Source: Nansenia antarctica
Lineage: Eukaryota > Chordata > Actinopteri > Argentiniformes > Microstomatidae
DNA length: 64,000 bases
Assembly: GCA_963989245.1 (NCBI GenBank)
Contig: OZ022349.1
Location: 6,756,736-6,820,735 of the forward strand
Reading direction: 5' to 3'
The position numbers were made by a program, and so were the translations under genes. The notes beneath the pieces are model-generated. The model saw only the letters and a list, made by a program, of their open reading frames with translations, made no database searches and was not told where the DNA came from. This document shows, piece by piece, positions 41,432-53,011 of the stretch (positions are counted from its first letter, which is position 1; the number at the start of each line of letters is the position of its first letter).

Positions 41432-42110
41432 TCACTCACACTCTCTCTCTGAACCATCAACAGAAACCAGTATGACCGAAACATGAACTGAGAATGCTCA
41501 GCCTACCACACCACACAACTAAAAAACATTTCTAACAAAGTATAGCATAATTCTACATGACATTCTATTATTGTATAATGGCTGTGATGTAATACTCATT
41601 ATACACTGTCATTTGGGTCTATTGCATCCCTACTCATTTCAACATTGGATTCTAATTCATGAATTCAGTTTAAATTGATGATGATGATTTGTTCGAAAAT
41701 GATGATTTGTTATAATACTTTCTCATAATAACACAATCTATATTCACGACATTCACGACCCACAATACCCATGATACACCCGCTCTGCGTCATGCCTAAC
41801 AACACCCAGTTACAGTTGTGGTATATTTGTAATATACTGTACCATATACTCTTGTAATAATAATAATAATTTATTTGTGTTTATTTGCCATGCAACCAAT
41901 TTGTCAATCAATAGTTGGAATTTGGTATGTTTTGCTCTAGGCACAGGGTCAGCCAAAGTCGGCACCCCTGGAGCAATTAGGGGTTAAGTGCCTTGCTCAA
42001 GGGCACGTGCAGCTCCCTCTTGGGGCACATCAGTTACGTAAAATGATATTACGTCAAAGCTACTCTTGAACAGCTCCCTGACGATGGACAGAAAGTTCCA
42101 GATGCCTTTT
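41120..42110. other. Intergenic with SINE tail and (CA)n
   Basis: (CA)n at 41392-41427. The segment 41955-42010 (CCTGGAGCAATTAGGGGTTA, GTGCCTTGCTCAAGGGCAC) is a common fish SINE body fragment. No gene. Confidence 0.45.
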
Positions 42111-42212
42111 CACCCTCTGTGATAATCAGCCATCCTAACCACAGTCTGTTCAAACTGATGTCGTTCAAGAGACGACGCCTCTCCCGTAGCCTCGGGGCCA
42201 AAACTCAGAGGC

Positions 42213-42443
42213 ATGCAGTGCACTTCTATAGCGCCTTTATCCAAAGCGCTTTACAACGGCCTCTCATTCACCCATTCACACACACATCCACACACCAATG
42301 GCGGCAAGCTACCATGCAAGGCGCCGGCCCGCTCACTGGGAGCAATTTGGGGTGGAGTGTCTTGCCCAAGGACACTTCGACATGTGACTGCCGACCTTGC
42401 GATCATTAGACGGCGGCTCTACCTCCTGCGCCACAGCCGCCCC
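42213..42443 (-). mobile_element. tRNA-headed SINE (minus) inserted in the LINE fragment
   Basis: In reverse complement it reads GGCGGCTGTGGCGCAGGAGG, then the body ending AAAGCGCTTTGGATAAAGGC and CGCTATAGAAGTGCACTGC. Same family as 40854-41109; the box B region is partly deleted. Confidence 0.8.
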
Positions 42444-42599
42444 CCTAACCAACAGCTACTTCCCCCAGGCCATCAGGCTCATAAACAAGCCTGCTGAGGG
42501 CAAGTGACTTTGTCTGTTGTCCAATTTGTTTCTTAAAACTATTATAATATTGCCACCTGTCTTATTTGTCCCACTTGTCGCTTATCACTATTGCCACTT

Positions 42600-42601
<2 letters not shown>

Positions 42602-42648
<47 letters not shown>
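42602..42648. repeat. (TA)n microsatellite
   Basis: About 23 TA units directly abutting the left arm of the foldback element. Confidence 0.9.
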
Positions 42649-42650
<2 letters not shown>

Positions 42651-42860
42651 ACGGTGCATGTGGGAAAACTAGGGTTAGGGTTAGGTGCTAGGGTGCTACG
42701 GTTAAGGTTAGGGTTAGGGTTAGGGGTAGGGGTAGGGTTAGGGTTAGGATTACGGTTGGGGTTAGACATGCCAGCATGTACCAAGTCGACGTAGCACCTA
42801 ACTCTAACCCTAGTTTCCCCACATGTACCGTCTTCCCACATGTACCGTAACATATATATG
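42641..42860. mobile_element. Foldback element with interstitial telomeric repeats
   Basis: The left arm ATATGTTACGGTGCATGTGG..CTAGGGTTAGGGTTAGGTGCT is mirrored on the right (AGCACCTAACTCTAACCC..TGTACCGTAACATAT). The right arm has a 17-bp internal duplication (CCCACATGTACCGTCTT). Between them is degenerate TTAGGG sequence with variants such as GGGGTA. The arms pair over about 50 bp. No coding capacity. Confidence 0.75.
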
Positions 42861-43239
42861 TATATATCTTGCCTTATTTGCAATGTTGAGGAACTGAAGC
42901 CTAAGAATTGCCTAAGAACTCTCTTATACTTGTATAATGGGATGTAACAATAAACGTGTTAACTAGTTCATTCAGTTCAGTGTTTGTTTAAACACAAACC
43001 TTAATTCGACACAAGTGATTATACACAAAGAAGTAAAATGCTTAACAGCCTGAAATTGCATTACATTGTAATACATAATCAAGAGAAACCTACATTCTGC
43101 TGACATTGTGGGTCATGTCAACACGGTCAGCAAAACAGTGCTCTTGTTTGATAGGCTAACAGCTGTTCAGGGTGCAGGTGTTACTCAGAGACTGACGTCT
43201 TCCCACCACAGCCAGCGCTACGGGAGAGGGCCTCAGGAC

Positions 43240-46200
43240 ATGTCTGTCACTCCAGACAACACAGGTAAGTACACCTCATTCCAGATCATTTAGTTTATTG
43301 TTGAAAAAGGAAAAAAGGATAATTCATGCAATGTTCCAAGTATGGTAACACTTTACTGAAAGCATAGTTCATAATGCATTATGCAATGCAATGCCAGTCT
43401 TGTTATAAGCATGTGTGACTGCATTATAACGTCTTATTATCAGCCGTGTTTTAAGAAGAAGAGAAAAACCTTATAGACAGAACACCAAGACACCATAAGG
43501 TTGAACCGTTGTCCACACGATAAATGATTCACTTTTGGGAACCGCAGCCAGTGTGTGGATTTTCCCCCTATGTTTATAGACAAACATAACATGTTTTTAT
43601 ATATGATGACATTATAAGGCAGCATGGGCTGACTTAGTTTATACGGCATCATAATCACCCTAACCATAACCCATAAAAATGCATTACACAGTATGTGTGT
43701 CCTCATACAAAGTGCTAACCTAAAGTTAATTCGGCACTCACACAACCAGGCAACACGAGACTGTCATTTCAAATGCATACAGTAAATAGCAGAATCAATA
43801 AGACACTTTATTAGTTAATATTAGTAAGTCTGTTATTTGGATAATGTTAGATACTTCAGTTCCAAACTGCCTTAGTTTTGCATCAAAAGTAACACAAATG
43901 TTGTGAAGATTACTATGACAATATTGTCAAACTTAAAATTGACTAGTGATGCAGCGTGACTCTCCATCGCACAGTATTTCTACCATGTACCTGTGATCTT
44001 AGGGTTTCACTCGCTTACGTACAGTCAAATCTCTTTTAGTAACTTTAGTTGAATGACAATGTGTTGTCGAAATAAGTCTGACCTCAAATACCAGTTGTTG
44101 ACCTCTTTTCTATTTAAAATGTTGTATTTGATTAACATATTGGACAGTATTTGAATTTAGATCTTATGTGACACATACGGTAATTGTGTATTGAATGTAC
44201 TGGGCTTGGCTGGCACAGTACTGATTTGATGTCTAAGCCTACACAAGCCCTCGACACTTGACACACATAGATTTATAGCAAAATAAACAGCCTTACCTAA
44301 AGCCTTACGCTAAATCTAGCTGATTGTCTCCATTTGATACCCACTCATAACTTTATATACATTACTTTTAGCGTAATTTGGATTCTAAAGTAAAAATCAT
44401 GGTGAGCAAAATAGTTTTCAACAATGTATTATCAGTAGTAAATCATCATATACTGTACATGTCTTTTTACAATCTTAATCTACTACACAATTAAAAAGTT
44501 ACCGGTATATTACTTTTCTGTAAAATGTAAAAATAAATCTACTACACAATTAAAAAGTTACCGGTATATTACTTTTCTGTAAAATGTAAAAAATAAATCC
44601 TTCTAAAACCTAAAACACTTTTCAGCATCTGCTCTCTTACCTTTCTTGGTACAGTAGTCGACTATGCCCAATTTCACTAGGAGCCACAACCATGAATGGA
44701 ACAGAAGCAACCGGCAACAGCCTTAATATCAGTTATCTGGTGTGTGAATCAGAGATTCAATGAAACACGGTGGTTTCAGAAACCAGCTATAAAGACCCTT
44801 GACACGCGACAGTGATTGATGTGTAGACTGTTAGCCTGCCCACGGCTTCCCTCTCAGCAACGGCCTACTGCTGGTGGCACGCAACCTGGGCTGGTATGAC
44901 TCAAATACCAATGCCGCTTACTCAAACTACCCCAAATTGATGGAGATGTTCGTGACAATGTTTAGGCCTAAATGTTACCCACACTTACACGGAGCTGGAG
45001 CTGGTAGGTGGAGCTAGGCATTATTGCAGTATGCAATTATTGTATTGGTACCAAAGTCATCATAAATAGCAACCTGGACCAACATTTGACCTATTATCCT
45101 ACAATTTCTGTGAACAGGAAGACATAAAACCAATGACACACGTCAAACTTCCCTCCCTCGTTGTGATAACTACTGTGTCAAAAAGCCCCTATCAAATAAA
45201 AAGCACACAACAGAGTTCAGGTTTAAGGTAAATCGTTTCTAGTCCTTGGAGTTGTGAGATAGTTGTACTTCTCATAGCTTTTTGGAGAGGGGTTGATTTA
45301 GTGGAAAAGAAAAAACCTGGCTCCCTGTAATATGACTGACTCCCTGTAATAAGCCTTTATAAATTATACCTTGGATTACGTTGTCTTAAATTTGTCTTAA
45401 ATTTGGATTCTAAAGTAAAAAAAACTATATAGATATTTCTTTTTTGGGGGGCAAAATATAAAGAAATACAAATGTATACATAATATATCATATATATATA
45501 TATATATATTAAAAAATATGACAAATATTATTTGTAAAATAAATAAACTAAATTAACTTTGTTCAGTTACATACAGTATGGGTTCTTCCAGTGCTAACGT
45601 GACTGTTCTATTAAAGCAGGTATGGACTTCACAAGCCACCATGACGACTACTACAGCGACACCTACGACGTTGACTACGGTGTGACAGAAGACTATGACC
45701 TCAACGACACCTCCACCAGCTACGACGGACTACACCTGCCTGAGCTGTGTGAGGTTAGCAGGCAGCAGCTCACCATCAAGGTGTTCCAGACCTGTGTGTT
45801 TGTCCTGGTCTTCCTCCTTGGCGTTCTGGGCAACTCCCTGGTGATCGCCACCTTCGCCCGTTACCGCCGCTTGGGGCTACGCTCCATGACCGACGTGTTC
45901 CTCTTCCACCTGGCCCTGGCCGACCTCCTCCTCCTCCTCACCCTCCCTCTCCAGACCGGGGACATCCTCCTGGACCGCTGGGTGTTCGGGGCCCCCCTCT
46001 GCAAGGTGACGCGCGCCAGCTACGCCATCAACACCTACAGCGGCTTACTGCTGCTAGCCTGCATTAGCGTCGACCGCTACCTAGTGGTGGTGCAGGCCCA
46101 GAAGCTGCAACGGCTACGTAGCCGGATGCTAACGGCCGGGAAGCTCGCCTCGCTGGGCGTGTGGCTGGTCGCCCTGCTCCTCAGCACGCCCGAGATCCTC

Positions 46201-46812
46201 TTCTCCGGGGTGGAGGTAGCGGAGAGGGAGGCGGCGCATTGCGGGATGCGTGTTCGGATGACGGTCAAAATGGCCGCCCGCGGGGCCCTGATCGCCGGCT
46301 CCTGCCTGCCTTTCCTGGTCATGGTCGTGTGCTACTCTCTCATAGGCCGGGTTCTGTGCGAGGGCCGCGGCCAGGGACTGGGGTGGAGGCGCCACCGCAC
46401 CCTGAGGCTCATGGTCGCTCTGGTGGTCGTGTTCCTGCTCTTCCAGCTGCCCTACACCGTGGTGCTCTCCCTCACCATGGCGGGACCTGGGCAGACCTGC
46501 GCCCAGTGGGGTGGCATCCTCGTGGGGGAGTACATCACACGCACCCTGGCGTACACCCGCTGCTGCCTCAACCCCATACTATACGCCCTGGTGGGGGTAC
46601 GCTTCCGGAATGATGTGTTGAAGCTGCTCCGTGACACAGGCTGCTTATGCTGGATCCAGTTCAAGCCACACCCGGAGAGCTCCAGTTCAGTGTCCCCCTC
46701 CTCCATGGGGACCTTTGTGACCTCTGCTTTCCCCCCCATGTCACCTTTAGCCTGCCCTCCGAACAAGCCAGCAGTATCCATAGCAAGCCACCCCTCTAGT
46801 GAATCACCCTAA
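43240..46812 (+). CDS. ccr10: CC chemokine receptor, CCR10-like, two exons
   Basis: Class A GPCR of the plasma membrane; mammalian CCR10 binds CCL27/CCL28. Exon 1 (43240-43264) encodes MSVTPDNT plus one base before GTAAGT; exon 2 starts at 45620 after TTAAAGCAG and is in frame, total 405 residues. The N-terminus is Tyr/Asp-rich (DDYYSDTYDVDYGVTEDYD), suited to tyrosine sulfation, followed by LPELC as in CCR10. Seven TM segments: TM1 has GNSLV, TM2 LALADLLLLLTLP, TM3 ends DRYLVVV, TM7 NPILYALVGVRFR. The four extracellular cysteines are present (ELCEV, APLCKV, AHCGM, QTCAQW). A Ser-rich tail could take GRK phosphorylation. ramp2 nearby supports CCR10, as the two are neighbours on human 17q21. 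Chemokine-receptor identity is certain; CCR10 is likely, with a CCR7/CCR9-type paralogue the alternative. Confidence 0.85.
43265..45619. other. ccr10 intron
   Basis: AT-rich intron of 2.36 kb with canonical GTAAGT..CAG ends. It contains a 59-bp tandem duplication at 44477-44594 and an (AT)n run near 45490-45508. Confidence 0.7.
44477..44594. repeat. 59-bp tandem duplication
   Basis: AATCTACTACACAATTAAAA..TACTTTTCTGTAAAATG occurs twice head to tail, essentially without differences, so it is recent. Confidence 0.9.
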
Positions 46813-46927
46813 ACAACAATTCTCTTCTCTACTACCCTCCCTTCAAATAACCGTTACGGATGTTTCATATTTACTGTCACCATACTTTGTATAAGTGACT
46901 GTTCATTAATGTGCACTGTCCTGACTA

Positions 46928-46933
46928 AATAAA
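46928..46933 (+). terminator. Poly(A) signal AATAAA of ccr10
   Basis: AATAAA lies about 116 bp after the stop codon. A short 3' UTR is implied. Confidence 0.6.
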
Positions 46934-46949
46934 GATGTATCTATCTATC

Positions 46950-47493
46950 TAACCTACTTCATTTTGTAGTCTGAACCTCCACCTCTAAATATTGTTCTAT
47001 TTTATGAATGTTTGTATCTGGATAATATTCTGAATAATCCTGTAGTTTCTTGTAAAAATGTATTGTTTTGTATCTCCTTACCCTAACTGTCAACTGTACA
47101 TTGAAAAAAAAAACTCATCATCAATCATCTGAACTCATGTGTATTTAGTATCCCTTTACCTTGTTATATTTTGTGAAAGTATTATGAAAGAATTGATCAA
47201 GAAAATAAGTGTACATTGAAATAAAATAAAAAATAAATGGTTCACATGAACCCACACGATACCGTATGTCATTTGTATCCTCTAACCACACACTTGTGGT
47301 CAAGATGAATCAAGATAAGACAAGCAATGTCACATGTTTTGTCATGTGTTATGTCAAGCTGGTCGCCTGCCTTATGAGTTGGTGGACATTGAGAAGTGAG
47401 AGAAGGGACAAAAAAGGAGAGAAGGGGCAAAAAAACAAAAGAGTGTGTATCGCCCAGGGGAGAAGGTGAGAGAAACCTCCATCGGTAGATAAC
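46950..47493. other. Intergenic, nothing recognised
   Basis: AT-rich flank 3' of ccr10. No gene or repeat structure was seen. Confidence 0.35.
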
Positions 47494-47499
47494 AGCAAT

Positions 47500-47960
<461 letters not shown>

Positions 47961-47999
47961 AGCAATGTTACGTTTGACAGAAACGGCATGGAATTATAA

Positions 48000-48785
48000 T
48001 GAAGATATCAATACAGCTCTGGAAGAAATTAAGAGACCACTCACATTTTTTCTTAAATCAGCATCTCTACATGTATGGCAGTCATTCCATTCCAGTGTCT
48101 GTTGAATTCCAACACAGGCACACCTCATTCTACTTAGTGAGATACTGATTAGGTGATCACCCGAACCGAATCTTATTTAACAAGGGAAAGTATAAAAACC
48201 ACTGCTGTGATCATCACTATGCTCTTGCAGCAGGACAAGCTGGATGGCAAACAGTGCTAGTAGTACCTCAAAAGTAATTGGAATCAAAAAAGAACTATTG
48301 ACCATGCCAAAAGACTTGAAAAGAAAAGTTTGGAGTGAGGAAAAGAAGGGTTAAATTCTGGCTTTACTGGCAGAGAGGGATACAGTGAGCGTCAGGTTGC
48401 TTCCATCCGTAACAATTCAAAGACGGCGTTTCATAAGAACAAGGTCAAGCATCGGCAGACATTGGGGACAACACAGCCACAGGCCCGGCAGAGGGTGAAA
48501 CCGCCGACTCATTTGAATGTCACTCAACAACCGTAGGATGAATTCAAATGACCTACAAAAAGAATGGCAAACGGCAGCTGGGGTGAGGACAGTTCAAAAC
48601 AGACCCCTTTGGGGAAGGGCTGAAGTTGTGCAAAGCTAGAAAAATAACAGCTTCATCTATGAGAGGCAAAGAAGAGCCATGCTGGGGTTTGCAAAAGACC
48701 ATAAGGATTTGACCCTAGAGGACTGGAGTAAGGTCATCTTCTCTGATGAGTCCAATTTTCAGCGTCAACATTTTAATAAAAGCTA
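48000..48785 (+). pseudogene. Tc1-like transposon relic with broken transposase
   Basis: The end motif AGCTCTGGAAGAAATTAAGA starts the copy. The transposase can be followed in changing frames: MPKDLKRKVWSEEKKG then stop, SVRLLPSVTIQ, later YERQRRAMLGFAKDHKDLTL and EDWSKVIFSDESNFQ, which contains the second catalytic Asp region (SDES). Several stops and shifts; the 3' third is missing. Dead copy. Confidence 0.8.
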
Positions 48786-48889
48786 AAAAGCTTCAGATTT
48801 TTATTTTTAACTTTGGTATTTATTGGCAGCAGGATGAAATTTGAGAAACTAATTAAACTAGCTATAGTTACCTCAGATAACTAACGTTA

Positions 48890-49820
48890 GCGTGCAGCTG
48901 TCACTCAAGCCGCTTGCACACAGGGCCATTGCGTTGCGTTGCGTTGCACCGGAAGTCATTCATCTCAATGGGGCCGTTGCGTTGCCGTTGCGTTGATCAG
49001 TTGCGTTGCTCTGCATTGCGTTTCTTGACCGTCAGGGTGCGGCAATCAGTCAAAAAATGTCAGCTTTTGCGTTGCGTTGGATCCGTCAAAACAACCGGAA
49101 GTAGTTTCTTGCCCGGAGCTCTCGCCTCGGCTAACTAGCAAAGCTAACGTAACAGTAGCTAGTTTTAACCATGAACGTTAACTACCTTAACTACAAACCT
49201 GGCATTTGTTAATTTTATTTAATCATAGAACCATAGCTGAACATTAGTGAACGTTAGCTAGCTAGTAAGCAAGCCCTACCAAATAGTCAGAAGCCGGGTT
49301 TTGACAGCTGGCCGATCGTCTAAAATCATTGATAGTTTTCGGACAATTTCCCATTCACATACAGCCAAGCACAACTGGAATAAGTACATAACGTTATAAG
49401 TACATAACGTTATAACATTACAACTTAAAATATAATCAGTCGGCTATAGGCATAGCTGTTCATCTAGTGATCTGTCAGTTTAGCTATTGCTCTCGGTACA
49501 ATCAATGGTTTATGCGAGCAGGCAAACAGCATATAGGTCTCATCTTGGCATCAGAGACAGTCATCAAGGCTATTTATAATGTTCATAGCGCCAAATGTTT
49601 AAAACATTTAAGCCTGGTTTTGACAGCTGGCGTCCGATCGTCTAAAATCATTGATAGTTTTCGGACAATTTCCCATTCACATACAGCCAAACACAACTGG
49701 AATAAGTACATAACGTTATAAGTACATAACGTTATAACATTACAGCTTAAAATATAATCACTTGGCTATAGGCATAGCTGGTCATCGAGTGATCTTGGCA
49801 TCAGAGACAGTCATCAAGGC
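48890..49820. mobile_element. Left part of the Harbinger element, internally rearranged
   Basis: Begins with TGCGTTGCG-type repeats (48928-49080) and contains a direct duplication: 49292-49570 recurs at 49611-49820 with an internal deletion of about 75 bp. The front of the Harbinger transposase gene should be here but is gone. The outer terminal repeat could not be defined. Confidence 0.5.
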
Positions 49821-50083
49821 GTGTCATCCTTCTGAAGCCAGAGAATGTGGAGGCCTGTGTGAAAGCGACCTGCGTGCTCCACAACTACATACAGAAGACG
49901 AGGAGTGACCGGTCCCATTGCCCAACCCCATCGGAGGCGGATGTCCAAAGAGATGGCCTACAGGAGCTCACTCGCACAGGGAACAACAACTCCACTACAG
50001 AAGCGAAGAGAGTGAGGGAGACCCTGACATCCTACTTCTCCTCTCCAGCAGGTGCTGTCCCATGGCAGAACTCCATCATCTAG
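49820..50083 (+). pseudogene. C-terminal remnant of a PIF/Harbinger transposase
   Basis: The frame reads VILLKPENVEACVKATCVLH, NYIQKTRSDRS, then AKRVRETLTSYFSSPAGAVP and WQNSII before TAG at 50081. The ATCVLHNYI block and the VRETLTSYFSSPAGAVPWQ end are characteristic of HARBI1-type DDE nucleases. The catalytic part is missing and the remnant begins abruptly in noncoding DNA. The hAT element inserted 2 nt after the stop. Confidence 0.8.
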
Positions 50084-50085
50084 AG
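50078..50085. repeat. Target-site duplication of the hAT element, left copy
   Basis: ATCTAGAG, identical to 54814-54821. It includes the stop codon of the Harbinger remnant. Confidence 0.95.
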
Positions 50086-50663
50086 CAGTGGTTCCCAACC
50101 TTTTTTGTCTTGTGTACCCCTTGAGCTGTTTTGCCATGCCAGAAGTACCCCCTCACTCATGCGTGTTGATTATTTCCCAAAAATGTAAATTAAACTCTAA
50201 CTTGCAAATATAACATTTATTACTGACACACAGAGAGCAAAACCTCTTCTCATGTCTCCAAAACTCTAAACACATTTTCTGCTTTACACACATTTTGCTA
50301 TTCAAAATGGCACTTTTTAAATGCACTGAACACGGTTTTCTGCACACAACAATCTGACATAAAGTCACATGTTTGCCATTTCAAAACATTGCCATTCAAA
50401 ATTAGACTACATGAGCTAATTGGCCAATACATGTGCCACCTGGCCACCTCAATGGTTAATTGTTACCACATGCCCACACACTCACTGAAAATAGAAAAAT
50501 AAATAATAAATAATAATGAATTTGATTTGATATCTGTTTCTTTTCCCTTTCTCCTGCTCCTCTCTGGCTTCTGTCTGAGGTGCAGTGATGTCATCATTTT
50601 CTCATCCCAGAGTCTTGACTGATGGGGAGAGGAAACAGACAAGATGATACAGGATAAAACTTA

Positions 50664-50714
<51 letters not shown>

Positions 50715-50840
50715 GAGAGAACACATTCAAGACATTATGATTATCACAAATTCCCTCTCAGGGACAAGAGCTAATTGAACCAGAATATCATCACAAGTGT
50801 CAGTTGCACTTGCAATACAGCCACCCACACCCCCAACCAT

Positions 50841-50914
<74 letters not shown>

Positions 50915-51055
50915 AAACTTCTTATCTAACTCTACTGATTATTAATGAAAATCATTTGAACCACTCCCCTTTAATACATAGATATTTACACCATTGTGAA
51001 AAATATTCTGACTCACCCAGTAGCAGTTGCAATTCTTTTTTTCATCAGTTGAGCT

Positions 51056-52903
51056 TTAATGAGACACTTGAGGTTGCTTCTCTTTTATAAGCTTTGACAG
51101 TTCTGGAGGCAGTGTGGCAACAGCAGTCACCAGGCTGCTCTCCACACTCAGTCTGTTCCTTGGCTTGGTTTTGATGTGGGTCAAAGCTGAGAAGGTCACT
51201 TCACACATATATGTAGATCCAAAAGGCAAAAGTTCATTCAATGCACACTTTCCCAGCACTGGATATTCCTTTTCAACATCACACCAAAACTCTGTCAATG
51301 ACTTGTCAGCATGTGCCATCTTCAACCCACGATCAGAGGACATGTCCATCAGATTTTCCTGCAGGCTTGCAGGAAGGCTGCTGCTGCTCCTGTCATTCAC
51401 TCTGAATGGGTTCCTCACCCAGTCCAGTTTTTCTGACTTTGTTTCAATGTCATGAAAGTACTGGTTGAAGTCAGTGTCAAGTTTGGACAGATGTGCTTTA
51501 ACTATTTTCACCACAGGACCTCTGTCAGCATCAGTGGTGGCGAGATGGCCATCAAGCAGTGGGAAACAGCTCACATCTCCATCCTTACATTTCCTCTCCC
51601 ATAATTTAACCTTCTTTATGAATCCATTCACTTTGTCATACATGTTAAGGATGTGTGAGTACTTGCCCTGAAGTGAAAGGTTGAGCTCATTCAGCTTAGT
51701 GAAGACATCAGCAAGATATGCCAGCTGCGCAACCCACACTGCATCCTCAAACAGGGCTGCAAGAGGGTGGTCGTTTTCTGTCAGGAAAGCAAACACCTCG
51801 ATGCGCAATTCATAGAGCCGCAGCAGCGTTTTGCCACGAGACAGCCAGCGAACGTCTGTGTGAAGCAGTAGCTGCTCATGCTCTGACCCGCTGCCATGAC
51901 AAAGAGTTTGAAACAGTCTGTGGTTCATTGGCCGGGACTGAATGAAGTTAATCACCTTCACTGCGTCATCCATAACTGCACTTAACTCGGGGCTCATCCT
52001 TTTGCTGGCGAGTGCCTCCCGGTGAATAATACAGTGCATCCACTTAATTTCGGGGTTCACCTTCATCACACGCCCAAGCAGCCCACGCACCTTACCCGTC
52101 ATTGCTGCCGCTCCATCGGTACAGATGTGATGACTGCAGCATTTCCACTCCAGATCGTTGTCTTTGAAGAAGCTGTCAATAATCAGAAATAGTTCCTCGC
52201 CAGTTGTCTTTCCTGGCAGCGTCTTGCAAAACAAGATATGCTCATTTATGTCCGACTCTTCTTTATAACGCACAAAAGCCAGCAGCTGAGCCTCCCCACT
52301 AACGTCGGTCATTTCATCTAATTGCAAAGCGAACTGACCTGCTAGCTTCATTTTATCCACCACTTGTCCGACAATATTTATGGACATATCATCAATCCGA
52401 CGGGAGACGGTATTGTTTGATAATGGTACCAACTTGAGCGCGTCAGCTGCTTTGTTGTCCAGCATAGTTTTAGCCAAAATCATAGCGGCAGGCAAAATCA
52501 GATCTTCGGCGATTGAATGTGTTTTTTTTAACTTAGCCACCAGTAATGAAACAGCATAGGACGCCTCCAGTGCTTTGCTTGACACACTTGCCGCTTTCTT
52601 CAGTGTAGCCTGACTTGACTTGAACTCTGACAGTTTTTGCTTGAAAAAGTCGTCAGTTTTACCAACAGTTGCTAGGTGTTTGGTGCTCTGGTGTCGCTGT
52701 AAATGGGATGGCTTCATTGAATTATTAGCCAGGACTTCGCCGCAGAAAAAGCACTGTGGCTGTGGTGGATCAGCCGATGTACATGTAAATCCCCACAAAA
52801 CATATGTTTCCAAATAATAGCGGGGTCCTTTTTTTTTTTTCTTCTCTGATCTGACCGTCTGATCTGCCTCTGATCTGACCGTGACTGTAGCTGGTCGTTT
52901 TAG
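51056..52903 (-). CDS. hAT transposase, main coding exon
   Basis: Cuts and joins the element at its terminal repeats. The frame is open from about 52903 to the stop at 51056 (about 615 codons) with no ATG ahead of the first domain, so the start lies on an upstream exon; a TTG at 52813 is only where a non-eukaryotic start could be called. Counting from that TTG: a BED-type zinc finger (C21, C24, H41, H46: CFFCGEV..HLQRHQSTKH); the RNase H-like core with LQLDEMTDVSGEAQLLAFVR and ICTDGAAAMTGKVRGLLGRV, supplying catalytic Asp residues; WMHCIIHREALASK; HTDVRWLSRGKTLLRL; and a C-terminal hAT dimerisation segment (LPFGSTYMCEVTFSALTHIK, TKPRNRLSVES). It resembles ZBED5/SCAND3-related hAT proteins. 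No stop or frameshift was seen. Confidence 0.9.
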   Translation of the reverse strand, partial: LKRPATVTVRSEADQTVRSEKKKKKGPRYYLETYVLWGFTCTSADPPQPQCFFCGEVLANNSMKPSHLQRHQSTKHLATVGKTDDFFKQKLSEFKSSQATLKKAASVSSKALEASYAVSLLVAKLKKTHSIAEDLILPAAMILAKTMLDNKAADALKLVPLSNNTVSRRIDDMSINIVGQVVDKMKLAGQFALQLDEMTDVSGEAQLLAFVRYKEESDINEHILFCKTLPGKTTGEELFLIIDSFFKDNDLEWKCCSHHICTDGAAAMTGKVRGLLGRVMKVNPEIKWMHCIIHREALASKRMSPELSAVMDDAVKVINFIQSRPMNHRLFQTLCHGSGSEHEQLLLHTDVRWLSRGKTLLRLYELRIEVFAFLTENDHPLAALFEDAVWVAQLAYLADVFTKLNELNLSLQGKYSHILNMYDKVNGFIKKVKLWERKCKDGDVSCFPLLDGHLATTDADRGPVVKIVKAHLSKLDTDFNQYFHDIETKSEKLDWVRNPFRVNDRSSSSLPASLQENLMDMSSDRGLKMAHADKSLTEFWCDVEKEYPVLGKCALNELLPFGSTYMCEVTFSALTHIKTKPRNRLSVESSLVTAVATLPPELSKLIKEKQPQVSH

Positions 52904-53011
52904 TCATCTGTCCATCTTTGCGGTAGGTTGCCAACTGACAGGCCTAGCTGACTATCGCGCGAAAATGATCGTGATTTAAATGTGACGTGACTACCACTTG
53001 TGTTACAGCAG

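Larger units (their letters stand above)
42110..42960 (+). mobile_element. LINE fragment interrupted by a SINE and a telomere-like foldback
   Basis: CATCCTAACCACAGTCTGTT..GTTCAAGAGACGACGCC (42130-42180) and, after the SINE, CAACAGCTACTTCCCCCAGG..CATCAGGCTCATAAAC read as the end of a LINE ORF2. The UTR resumes after the foldback and ends near TAACAATAAACGTGTTAACT. Confidence 0.55.

Noticed and set aside
42669..42760. TTAGGG repeats as a chromosome end or fusion point
   Set aside because: Degenerate, short, and enclosed by mirrored arms with ordinary DNA on both sides.
52811..52813. TTG as the start codon of the hAT transposase
   Set aside because: The frame continues upstream and eukaryotic genes rarely start at TTG; an upstream exon is more likely. 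The same applies to the TTG at 25803 before L1 ORF2, where the ATG at 25794 was chosen.
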